Shown in pieces: positions 44,311 through 52,361 of a stretch of 64,000 nucleotides of DNA. The DNA comes from CAYVXE01 sp964455375 (GTDB taxonomy: Bacteria > Zhuqueibacterota > Zhuqueibacteria > Oceanimicrobiales > Oceanimicrobiaceae), in the NCBI GenBank assembly GCA_964455375.1, contig CAYVXE010000009.1, positions 1-64,000 of the forward strand. The letters run 5' to 3'. Under the pieces are notes generated by a model. It did no database searches. It was not told the DNA's origin and saw nothing but the letters and a program-made list of their open reading frames with translations. The position numbers were made by a program, and so were the translations under genes. Numbering within the stretch: the stretch's first letter is position 1; each line of letters begins with the position of its first letter.

Positions 44311-45480
44311 ATGACGATAGTCTTGAGGAAGATGTTTAAGTTTTTTCCCTTTTTAGCCGCGGTTGTGAGCATGCTTTTGGTCACCACCTCCTGTGGCAAA
44401 CATTTAAAAATAAGGGATTTTCCTGAAAATAGCAGCACCGGGAACTGGATGCTATATGGCGGCTCGCCGCAGAGATGTAACTATCGTCCTCACAATATTT
44501 CTCCCCCTTTACAAAATCGTTGGATTTATAAAGCATCGTCGGCAGTGAGCAAATCTTTGCTTGCCGTGGGCAATTACGTTTTGTTCACGACCCTTGACGG
44601 TGAGATCGATGCGGTAAATGTTAACACCGGAGAAAAAGTCGGAAGAAAAAAGTTACCTAAGCATCGCGCTGCAACCTGTGCCGTGCAAAATCATCGTTTG
44701 GTTGTTGCATCGCGGCATGGCGATAAAACGCTGGCGCTTTATGATCTGCAAGATGGCAAGACGGTTTGGGAAATCAATGCCGGTGATATTGAAAGCGAAC
44801 CGTTGATCGCCGGCGATGCGGTTTACATCTCCGCGCTTTACAACCATATCGATAAATACAAACTTGAAACCGGTGAAAAAATTTGGACGTATCAAACGAC
44901 CGATCAATTGCGGTCGTCACCTGCTCTCTTGCATGAAATCATCGTTACAGGTTCGGATGATGGAACAATTTACGCTTTAAGCGCAGAAAAAGGAGAATTG
45001 ATCTGGAAATATAAAACAGGATCGGCTGTCATGGCCACACCGGTGCTTTGGGAAGATCAGGTTTTTGCAGGTTCTCTGGACTCCACCTTTTATGCTTTTG
45101 ACTTGAAAGACGGCCATTTACTCTGGACCTTCAAAACGGAACATCCCCTGTATCAAACTGCGGCAACGGATGGCGAGTTTGTTGCCTTTGGTTCTTCTGA
45201 CGGCCAGTTCTATTGTTTGAAAACGCAGTCCGGTCAACTGATTTGGAAATTTCAGGCTAAAAGTGTTGTCAGTACCTCACCGCTTATGACGGAAAATATG
45301 GTCTATTTTGGTTCATTGGATCATTACTATTATGGATTGAATAAAAATACTGGGGAAAAAGTGTGGAGCTATCAGACGAAGGGAAGGATAAGAACTGCCC
45401 CCATTCTGTGGAAATCCTTTATTCTTGGCGCATCTGAAAATAAATTCGTTTACGCATTTAGACAAGTGAGCAGGAATTAA
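44311..45480 (+). CDS. BamB-like lipoprotein with PQQ-type beta-propeller
   Basis: This 389-aa protein begins with a lipoprotein signal (lipobox LLVTTSC, then GK) and continues with seven or so PQQ-like repeats: GNWMLYGGSPQRCNY, GEIDAVNVNTGEKVG, DGKTVWEINAGD, TGEKIWTYQT, KGELIWKYKTGSA, DGHLLWTFKTEH, SGQLIWKFQAKS and TGEKVWSYQTKG. This is the fold of BamB, the scaffold lipoprotein of the outer-membrane protein assembly machine, but the same fold also serves many other periplasmic roles. It starts one base after the stop of the HEXXH-propeller-barrel gene, so it may help assemble or bind that barrel. Confidence 0.82.
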   Translation: MTIVLRKMFKFFPFLAAVVSMLLVTTSCGKHLKIRDFPENSSTGNWMLYGGSPQRCNYRPHNISPPLQNRWIYKASSAVSKSLLAVGNYVLFTTLDGEIDAVNVNTGEKVGRKKLPKHRAATCAVQNHRLVVASRHGDKTLALYDLQDGKTVWEINAGDIESEPLIAGDAVYISALYNHIDKYKLETGEKIWTYQTTDQLRSSPALLHEIIVTGSDDGTIYALSAEKGELIWKYKTGSAVMATPVLWEDQVFAGSLDSTFYAFDLKDGHLLWTFKTEHPLYQTAATDGEFVAFGSSDGQFYCLKTQSGQLIWKFQAKSVVSTSPLMTENMVYFGSLDHYYYGLNKNTGEKVWSYQTKGRIRTAPILWKSFILGASENKFVYAFRQVSRN

Positions 45481-45520
45481 TTGCTTGAAAACATGATAGG
45501 AATTATATATCTTAGCGCTT

Positions 45521-46417
45521 GTGAATAACTTTTGTGCAGGTTATCTGGTGAAGGGAACAGCTATTTTCAAATCTATTAAACGACAAGGCTTATTTTTTAG
45601 AACAATCCTGTTTTCATTAGTCCTTTCCCTGTGCTTCTTGCTGTTTACAGCTCACCTCGTGGATGCCGGTTCTTTAACGAAATCAATTCTTCCGGAAGAA
45701 AAGGGATATGTGCTTATTCACACGAGACATTCCGGTCTGCAAGTCTTCATCGATGGTCGTGTTGCCGGGTTAACACCGTTGCGGATTCAATCGCTCGGCA
45801 AGGGCAAACATCAAATAAAAGTAAACCCTCCTGACGAATTGAATTGGTTGTCTAATGCATGGGTGAAGAATGTGGACGTCACGGCGGGGGACACAACGGA
45901 TATTCAGGTGCTGTTCCAACGCAGCTACACAATCCACTCCGACCCTTTTGGTGCTGCTGTATTTATGGATAATTTAAAAATTGGAGAGACACCGTTTTAT
46001 TTGAAGTTGTTTGAGAATGAGTGGAAAAATATTACCCTGATCAAAGACGGATATCGGGATACGTCAATCGCTGTGGGCCTGTCTGACCAGGAAATTTTTC
46101 AGGTGGAATTGCAACAGCGCGATAAGAAAAAGGACGAATTGATAAGAATACAATCCATGCGCAAGGCCCGTAAAACCAGAAGGGTGATTTATTCAGGTTT
46201 TGCATTAGCTCTGCTGTCAGGAGGGCTCGCGCTTTATTTTAGAGGTAAAGCAAACGATCGATTTGATCGATACAAAAGTACCGGGAATCCCAGGGTTTTC
46301 AATAAATCATTGAATGATGCGAAAAAATTCGATAAATTTGCTGCGGTTTCTTTTGGTGTGTTTCAGGTAAGTTTTGTTTTTTCTTTTGTGATGTTTTTGA
46401 AACACAATAATAATTAG
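45521..46417 (+). CDS. PEGA-domain envelope protein with C-terminal membrane helices
   Basis: This 298-aa protein begins at a GTG. An N-terminal hydrophobic segment (FFRTILFSLVLSLCFLLF) acts as signal or anchor. Two PEGA-type beta domains follow: GLQVFIDGRVAGLTPLRI near residue 70 and FGAAVFMDNLKIGETPFYLK near 145. The C-terminus holds two hydrophobic helices around a basic linker (about residues 225-240 and 275-293). PEGA domains are common in surface proteins of FCB bacteria and are thought to bind other envelope proteins. It follows the BamB-like gene after 40 bases. Its stop is followed at once by a dispersed repeat. Confidence 0.75.
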   Translation: MNNFCAGYLVKGTAIFKSIKRQGLFFRTILFSLVLSLCFLLFTAHLVDAGSLTKSILPEEKGYVLIHTRHSGLQVFIDGRVAGLTPLRIQSLGKGKHQIKVNPPDELNWLSNAWVKNVDVTAGDTTDIQVLFQRSYTIHSDPFGAAVFMDNLKIGETPFYLKLFENEWKNITLIKDGYRDTSIAVGLSDQEIFQVELQQRDKKKDELIRIQSMRKARKTRRVIYSGFALALLSGGLALYFRGKANDRFDRYKSTGNPRVFNKSLNDAKKFDKFAAVSFGVFQVSFVFSFVMFLKHNNN

Positions 46418-46418
46418 C

Positions 46419-46530
46419 GATTGACCGAAAATATGCTATCTTTCACAAAAAGGTGTTATCCCGAATACGGCGGCGGACGCCAGATGAGGAACCTGTTGGC
46501 GCATTGGAAGAGGTGTTTTTGGCAATGACT
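46419..46530. repeat. MITE-like element (copy B) with degenerate ends
   Basis: Starting at GATTGACCGAAAAT, this stretch resembles the reverse complement of the element at 15189-15284 over about 70 bases, including the CACAAAA and CGGCGGC blocks. The right end (TTTTTGGCAATGA) looks like a worn copy of the inverted terminal repeat. It ends about 50 bases before the GH13-like gene. Confidence 0.65.
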
Positions 46531-46582
46531 CATGTAATTGTCTAAACTGCATTTACTAAATAAATTACGGAAAGAAACGATT

Positions 46583-48370
46583 GTGAAAAATTATGTTTGG
46601 GTTTGTTTACTGCTATTAATGATATCTGTTCGTGTGAAGGCGCAGGTGCCGGAGTGGGCGGTAGGGGCTGTTTGGTACCAGATTTTGCCGGAGCGTTTTA
46701 GAAACACGGTGACCTCGGATGACCCTCTTAAAGAGAGCGTTATTGGAAAAAACGATCACGATTGGCAAATTCATCCGTGGGCGGCAGATTGGTACAAGCC
46801 CCAGATCTGGGAAGAAACCCGGGATGAATCGTTTACACAACGTGTAGCATCCCGTCGTTATGGCGGTGATTTATACGGTGTTTACGAAAAGCTACTTTAT
46901 TTGAAAAATCTGGGTGTTTCGGTTATTTATTTGATGCCGATTTTTGAATCTCCCTCAGTGCTGAAATATGATGCAGTAACATTTCACCATGTGGATAATA
47001 ATTTCGGGCTGGGTCGCGACGAAGATATGAAAAAAATCCAGTCGGAAAAGGAAGATCCCAAAACATGGACCGTCACAAAAGGTGATGAAATGTTTTTCGA
47101 GTTGATAAAAGCGGCGCATAAACTCGATATGAAAATTGTACTTGAAGGGGTCTTTAACTACTGCAACAGTGAGTTTTGGGCGTTTAAAGACCTTGCGGAA
47201 AAACAGGAGGCGTCTGTTTATAAAGATTGGTTTGAAGTTGAACAGTGGGATGATCCAGTGACGCCGGATACGTTGGAATTTGATTATAAAGTTTGGCAGG
47301 GCAACAGGAATTGGCCGGTTTTCAAAAAGGATGAGAATGGTTTGGTAGAACCCGTAAAAAAATATCTTTTCGCAGCCACGAAAAGGTGGATGGACCCCGA
47401 TGGTGACGGTGACCCCGCAGACGGTATCGATGGCTGGTGCGTACGCTACAGTGAGCAACTCGGCAGAACTGTAATGAATGAATGGATTGATTCTATGAAA
47501 GCAGTCAATCCAAACGCTCTTGTTGTGGACGATGTGCCTGCCCTGCAAACAGCGGATGGTGCGGGCAAGAAATTTGATGTGAGTTTGAATAATACCCTTA
47601 TGCCGGTTGTTTATGATTTTTTCATTCGTGAACAGAAGCGGCTTTCGGTGTCTGAATTTGACCGGCGGTTAAAAGAACTCCGTGATCAGCACGCTGATTT
47701 GATCGATTATTCCGAAATAAACCCGGTGGACGATATGGAGCACTGCCGCATTGCCAGTGCCGTTAAGAACCCGGATTATGTTCAATTCGGCCAGGCTGAC
47801 GGACATTCGATGCATCAATATAATCCTGATAAACCGACAGCGGATGAATATCAAATTCAAAAATTGATCGCTCTTTTTCAGTTGACCTATCCGGGGGCAC
47901 CATTGATTTTGTACGGCGATGAAAGCGGCATGTGGGGGTGTGGAAATCCCGACATTCTTAAACCCATGTTGTGGGAAGAATTTGTTTATGAGGATGAAAC
48001 CTACAGCTATGTCTATCCGCAAGATAAAAATGTCTCAGCCAATGTGTTTAATCCCGATGTGTTTAGTGTCTATCAAAAATTGGATCAGCTCAGGTTGAAA
48101 AATCCTGCATTGCGCAAAGGAAGTTTTGAGTCGGTCGTTGTGGACGACAAAAAATATATTTACGGTTTCCGGCGCAAATATGAAAAGAATGAAGTGGTCG
48201 TTTTTCTTAACAACAGCTCCGAGAAGCAAACTGTGGAGTTTATGCCTGACTGGCCTGAAGGAACAAAAGTAAAAAATCCATTAACCAAGAAAAAATATCG
48301 CTTCAGGGGAAAAGCCTTGTCCTTAGAACTGGGGAAAAAGTGGGGTGCCATTCTGGTAAAATCAAAATGA
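46583..48370 (+). CDS. Secreted GH13 alpha-amylase-like protein with degenerate catalytic residues
   Basis: The start is set at GTG 46583, which gives a signal peptide (VWVCLLLLMISVRVKAQ); a TTG 45 bases upstream is in frame. The protein (595 aa) follows the neopullulanase type of GH13: AVWYQILPERFRN, YGGDLYGVYEKL, and LGVSVIYLMPIFESPS are clear. All conserved catalytic regions are altered: region I reads EGVFNY (Y193 for His), region II GWCVRYSEQ (C286 and R288 for Arg and the nucleophile Asp), region III VVDDVP (D317 for the acid/base Glu), and region IV DYSEINP (S377, E378 for His-Asp). Amylase activity is thus unlikely. Its stop overlaps the ATPase start, so it may be the sensor or binding partner of that transporter. 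Confidence 0.85.
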   Translation: MKNYVWVCLLLLMISVRVKAQVPEWAVGAVWYQILPERFRNTVTSDDPLKESVIGKNDHDWQIHPWAADWYKPQIWEETRDESFTQRVASRRYGGDLYGVYEKLLYLKNLGVSVIYLMPIFESPSVLKYDAVTFHHVDNNFGLGRDEDMKKIQSEKEDPKTWTVTKGDEMFFELIKAAHKLDMKIVLEGVFNYCNSEFWAFKDLAEKQEASVYKDWFEVEQWDDPVTPDTLEFDYKVWQGNRNWPVFKKDENGLVEPVKKYLFAATKRWMDPDGDGDPADGIDGWCVRYSEQLGRTVMNEWIDSMKAVNPNALVVDDVPALQTADGAGKKFDVSLNNTLMPVVYDFFIREQKRLSVSEFDRRLKELRDQHADLIDYSEINPVDDMEHCRIASAVKNPDYVQFGQADGHSMHQYNPDKPTADEYQIQKLIALFQLTYPGAPLILYGDESGMWGCGNPDILKPMLWEEFVYEDETYSYVYPQDKNVSANVFNPDVFSVYQKLDQLRLKNPALRKGSFESVVVDDKKYIYGFRRKYEKNEVVVFLNNSSEKQTVEFMPDWPEGTKVKNPLTKKKYRFRGKALSLELGKKWGAILVKSK

Positions 48371-49134
48371 TTACGTTAAAGCATCTGTGTAAATCATTTG
48401 GGGAAAAGAAAGCGGTCGATGATTTAACTCTCGACATTAACCCCGGTGAGATTTTGGGTTTTTTAGGTCCCAACGGTGCCGGTAAAACCACCACTGTAAA
48501 AATGTTGACCGGTATGTATGCACCAACGTCCGGAACTGCAACGATTGCCGGAATCGATGTTGTTAAAGAACCTGTGGAAGTAAAAAAACGCATTGGCTAT
48601 GTTCCCGAAACCGGCGCTTTATTCGAGTCGCTATCAGCGTGGGAATATCTGGAAATGGTGAGTGAATTGCATCACCTGGAACCGGAGCCAGCCGTTCTGC
48701 GTATGGAAGAATTTTTATCTCTGTTCGGACTTTACGATGATAAAGATCAATTACTCAGTCATTATTCCAAAGGGATGAAACAGAAGGTTCTGCTAATTTC
48801 CGCATTTTTACACAATCCGGATGTTCTGTTTTTGGATGAGCCGCTTGCCGGTGTTGACGCCAATGCAGCGATTATCATCAAAGAGCTTTTAAAAAAAATT
48901 TCCCAACAGGGAAAGACGATCATGTTTTGTTCACACATTTTGGAGGTGGTGGAGCGAATTTGTACACGTATCACCATCATTCATGAAGGCAAATTGCTTG
49001 TATCCGGCAGTTCGGACGAAATTATGCAGCAGACATCCCAGCCAACCCTTGAAAAAGCGTTTAATCACCTTACCGGCAACCAGAATATTCACCAATCTAC
49101 TGATGAATTTTTGCAGGTATTGGAACGCATTTGA
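48367..49134 (+). CDS. ABC transporter ATP-binding protein (exporter type)
   Basis: The start at 48367 overlaps the stop of the GH13-like gene by four bases; the frame continues upstream, but only within that gene. The 255-aa ATPase has Walker A GPNGAGKTTTVK, the Q-loop before YVPETGALFESLSAWEYL, signature HYSKGMKQKVLL, Walker B DVLFLDEPLAGVD and the switch His in FCSHILEVVERI. The family of single-ATPase exporters includes proteins moving drugs, lipids or peptides, and the substrate cannot be told from the ATPase. The permease follows with an overlapping start. A short acidic tail of about 25 residues ends the protein. Confidence 0.93.
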   Translation: MITLKHLCKSFGEKKAVDDLTLDINPGEILGFLGPNGAGKTTTVKMLTGMYAPTSGTATIAGIDVVKEPVEVKKRIGYVPETGALFESLSAWEYLEMVSELHHLEPEPAVLRMEEFLSLFGLYDDKDQLLSHYSKGMKQKVLLISAFLHNPDVLFLDEPLAGVDANAAIIIKELLKKISQQGKTIMFCSHILEVVERICTRITIIHEGKLLVSGSSDEIMQQTSQPTLEKAFNHLTGNQNIHQSTDEFLQVLERI

Positions 49135-49136
49135 TC

Positions 49137-50768
49137 ATGCGCGAGTTTCTTCTTTCATTAAACATCGATCCCGCCCATTGGGTCGTTCTCACAAAAGTTT
49201 TTATCAAAAATGATTTTCGCCAATCTGCGATGTCCTCGACGTTGCGACACGGGCAAACCGGTAAACGAACGTTTTGGGTTCTAATCTTCTTTTATTTTAT
49301 CACCGGTATGATTTTTATCCCCGTCGTTCTGGCCATTCCCGATGTATTCCCGGCGGTTTCTCTCCTTACTGCTTATACCATGTTCATGATTGGCAGTTTG
49401 ATTTTAGTTGAGTACCATAGCGTTATTATTTCACCCGACGATTATTTCGTACTTGGCTATCAGCCGGTAACATCACAAACGTTTTTTCTGGCTAAGATTA
49501 CCAACATTTTATTTTATGTACTCGTTTATTCCATGGTGCTGGCATTACCAGCTATTGTGGCGCTCATGTTCAAAACAGCCTTCCAACCCGGTCTCGCTTT
49601 TGCGGCTTTCACCAGTGTTTTTTTGGCGAATATGACCACGGCTCTGGCAATTGTCCTCATCTATGCCGTGATTTTACGAAGATACAAATATGACCGTCTC
49701 AAAAATATGTTGGCGTTTTTTCAAGTGGTCCTGGCATTTTTGATCTACACGAGCTTCTTTATCATTCCGAAATTATTTGAAATGATCTCCGGAAGTTACC
49801 AGAAAGTGTTACTATCGAAGTGGCTTCTTTTATTGCCGCCCACGTGGTACAGCAGTTATGTGCAGTTGGTTGGGGGAACCTCCACTAACGTGACATGGTT
49901 GATGGCGATGGCATCGCTTCTTTTGACCGGTTTGATGGCCGGGTTGGTTTTTTCGAAACTATCACTGAAATATTCAGAAACCATGTCTGCTCTTGCTACT
50001 CCGAATGAAACGGTTGTAAAAAAACGCCGATGGCAGAAAATGTTTTCTTACTTTACCGGCGCATTCGAGGAACGGGTTGTTTCCAGGCTCATTCGCAGCC
50101 AGTTCCTACATGACAATAAATTTAAAATTGCCGTGCTGGGTATTTTACCTTTAACCATATTCTATTTATTTGTCAGCGTTAGTGAAGGTCCGTTACCGAA
50201 TCCTTTTGTTGTTCATAATTTCGATTTCAGAAGAACAGGTCTGCTTTATCTGTTGATATTTCTTTTTCCGATGATGCTGCGAACCTATGTGACATCCAGT
50301 GATTCATACCAGGCTTCATGGATATTTTACGTGTCGCCAACTGACTTCAAACGTATTATCATCGCTGAAAAAAATTTCTTAATGATCTATTTTGTATTAC
50401 CCTTCTTAATGATTTTGGCGGGAATTTTCTATTATTATTTTAGCAATTTATTGCAAGTGTTGCTGCACATTTTAGTACTGGGTTTGCTGGCACATTTGTT
50501 TCTGCAAATGGCTTTCATTTATTCCCCTGATTTGCCGTTTTCCCGACCAAATATCAAAGGCGGTCGGTCAAGAAACTTGGCTGTGTTTCTGATTCTGCTG
50601 CCTTTTGTTACATTTCTTGGTTTGCCCTGGATTTTTAAATACATCTATAATGAAATGGTTAGTTTTTTTACCTTTGCTGCAACTATTTTGGTCATATCCA
50701 TTCTGTTGGAAAAGTTAATCGCTGTTCGCATTTCGTCGTATATGCAGAAATTCGAATTCTCCGGTTAA
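49137..50768 (+). CDS. ABC transporter permease (ABC-2-like), large
   Basis: This polytopic protein (543 aa from ATG 49137; TTG 49131 overlaps the ATPase stop and is also possible) has about twelve hydrophobic helices in two halves separated by a soluble loop near residues 285-310 (VVKKRRWQKMFSYF and the following segment). It is not one of the common short ABC-2 permeases but has the split layout of large, uncharacterised exporter permeases. With the preceding ATPase it would form one transporter. The next gene, NfeD-like, follows after four bases. Function unknown. Confidence 0.82.
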   Translation: MREFLLSLNIDPAHWVVLTKVFIKNDFRQSAMSSTLRHGQTGKRTFWVLIFFYFITGMIFIPVVLAIPDVFPAVSLLTAYTMFMIGSLILVEYHSVIISPDDYFVLGYQPVTSQTFFLAKITNILFYVLVYSMVLALPAIVALMFKTAFQPGLAFAAFTSVFLANMTTALAIVLIYAVILRRYKYDRLKNMLAFFQVVLAFLIYTSFFIIPKLFEMISGSYQKVLLSKWLLLLPPTWYSSYVQLVGGTSTNVTWLMAMASLLLTGLMAGLVFSKLSLKYSETMSALATPNETVVKKRRWQKMFSYFTGAFEERVVSRLIRSQFLHDNKFKIAVLGILPLTIFYLFVSVSEGPLPNPFVVHNFDFRRTGLLYLLIFLFPMMLRTYVTSSDSYQASWIFYVSPTDFKRIIIAEKNFLMIYFVLPFLMILAGIFYYYFSNLLQVLLHILVLGLLAHLFLQMAFIYSPDLPFSRPNIKGGRSRNLAVFLILLPFVTFLGLPWIFKYIYNEMVSFFTFAATILVISILLEKLIAVRISSYMQKFEFSG

Positions 50769-50772
50769 GAAC

Positions 50773-51174
50773 ATGCAGCGTTTTCTGAAGCCTGTATTAA
50801 TCGTACTCCTGCTCGCCATCTTTTTCGTTTTTGATGATATTCTCATTTTTTTTCTGATCGATGATGTCTTCGCCATAAACCTCCAAACTTTATGGGTTAC
50901 GGTAATTCTAACCGCTCTGTTTTTGGTTAATCTGCTTTTCGCCTGGTTAGTGTACCGGGTTTTAAGAAAACGGCCTGTTACCGGGAAAGAAGGGATGATT
51001 GGAAAAAAAGGGATTGTGCTTTCTGCAACCGGCGAAGGGAATCTAAAGGTACAAATCGAAGGAGAAATTTGGCAGGCCAGTTGCCTTGAAAAATTGCACT
51101 CCGGGGAAAAGATCAAGGTTACAGCAATAGATGGTTTGAGGTTAAGTGTAGAAAAATGTATATCCTCTGAATGA
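50773..51174 (+). CDS. NfeD-like membrane protein with C-terminal OB domain
   Basis: This 133-aa protein has two membrane helices (about residues 8-28 and 38-63) and a C-terminal OB-fold domain (about 72-130) with the NfeD pattern GMIGKKGIVLSA, GNLKVQIEGEIWQA and GEKIKVTAIDGLRLSV. NfeD proteins usually pair with stomatin-like proteins; here it is the last gene after an ABC exporter instead. It lies four bases downstream of the permease, so it is probably translated with it and may stabilise the transporter. This linkage is inference. Confidence 0.85.
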   Translation: MQRFLKPVLIVLLLAIFFVFDDILIFFLIDDVFAINLQTLWVTVILTALFLVNLLFAWLVYRVLRKRPVTGKEGMIGKKGIVLSATGEGNLKVQIEGEIWQASCLEKLHSGEKIKVTAIDGLRLSVEKCISSE

Positions 51175-51578
51175 ATCCTCGCGAGGCTGTCTCTTTGTCG
51201 GGATATATCTAAGGGTAGGTTTTAAGTGCAAGGTATGCTTCAGGTTTGCCATTAAGTATTTGGGTTTTGAGAATTTCTGCTCCGAGGTTCTTACTTTGCC
51301 GTTGCTTTTAGTGGACATGAAATGAAACCGTTTCGGATGTCTCATCATTTTACATTTGTTTCATGATTGGGCAGATGATTGATGTAGAATGTTCAAAATG
51401 AAATGAGAATCAAAATCCTCATCTTTTGCCTGTAGACAGTTTTTTTAACCGTTAGTGTGCATAGCATTCTCCGTCGTGCTTCATCTCTGGCTCTGGCATT
51501 AATTTTGCTCGATGTTACTGTTAGCTCAATCCTTTCTTGCAATAAAATAACAAAGAATCAAATACAAAGGTAAAAATC
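51175..51578. other. Intergenic region, nothing recognised
   Basis: 404 bases with no open frame, repeat or RNA gene that I can support. It ends with AAAGGT, a ribosome-binding site for the next gene. Confidence 0.55.
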
Positions 51579-52307
51579 ATGCATAGATTGGTAAGTGCAG
51601 TGCTGTTAGCGGCGTTCACTTTGATGCTTTTTACGCAGGATGTCGTTTTGTCACAGGTACGCAGAACGAATAAATATTCGCTTGCGGTCATTAATTTTAG
51701 TGTTGATGGCAAGATTCTGGTTCGTTCCGATAGTAAATATTTTACCGAAGAATTTACCCGTGATTTACAGCAATCCGGTTATTTTTTTACCATGGCGCAA
51801 TCTAAAATGGAAGATGCTTTGTATGCAAAACTTATCGATCCGTTTCGATGTACCTCTCCGCAATGTGGTTTCGATGCCGGCCGTGCACTTGGTGTACAGT
51901 TGGTTGCCATTGGAACGATTGACTTCATAGACGGCAAGTTTGCTGTAAATATTCTTCTTCTCCATGTGGCCAGTAAAACGGTTGTTAAGTCTGTGCATGA
52001 AACGTTTGTCGGCGACAAACAGGTTCTCTCAGAAGGGATGCGAGTGGTGGCAAATAAGCTTCTGGGAATCCCGAAAGCGGAAAGTGTTCCGGAGAAGAAG
52101 CCTTCTGAACGATCTTTTGATTTGGTCCCGGATGAAAATGTGGATAGCTCAAATGCGGTCAAAGATAGTGATTTTAAATGGCAATACGTTGGACTGGGGT
52201 TGTTAGTGGCCGGCGGCATCGGCGCCGGTGTCCTGCTTCTACAGAACGGTTCGGGTAGTTCAGTGACAACTCCATCTGATTTACCGGGTCCACCTTCATT
52301 TCCTTAA
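51579..52307 (+). CDS. Exported CsgG-like protein with C-terminal membrane helix
   Basis: This 242-aa protein has a signal peptide (cleavage near VLSQ). The main domain (about residues 30-160) has the pattern of CsgG/FlgO-like envelope proteins: KYSLAVINFSVDGKILV, TEEFTRDLQQSGYFFTMAQSKMEDAL, CGFDAGRALGVQLVAIGTIDFIDGKFAVNILLLHV. A Pro/Ser-rich linker leads to a glycine-rich helix (YVGLGLLVAGGIGAGVLLLQ) and a short tail. Two cysteines in the FRCTSPQCGF segment may form a disulfide. It lies 54 bases before the 1387-aa sorted protein with its own ribosome-binding site and may help display or assemble it. Family assignment is by pattern only. Confidence 0.68.
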   Translation: MHRLVSAVLLAAFTLMLFTQDVVLSQVRRTNKYSLAVINFSVDGKILVRSDSKYFTEEFTRDLQQSGYFFTMAQSKMEDALYAKLIDPFRCTSPQCGFDAGRALGVQLVAIGTIDFIDGKFAVNILLLHVASKTVVKSVHETFVGDKQVLSEGMRVVANKLLGIPKAESVPEKKPSERSFDLVPDENVDSSNAVKDSDFKWQYVGLGLLVAGGIGAGVLLLQNGSGSSVTTPSDLPGPPSFP

Positions 52308-52361
52308 ACATTCTGTGACTAATGCTAACAATTGATAATTCAATTGGCACGAGGAAGATTT

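Noticed and set aside
46955..47548. 197-codon open frame on the minus strand
   Set aside because: Shadow of the GH13-like gene with no recognisable domain.
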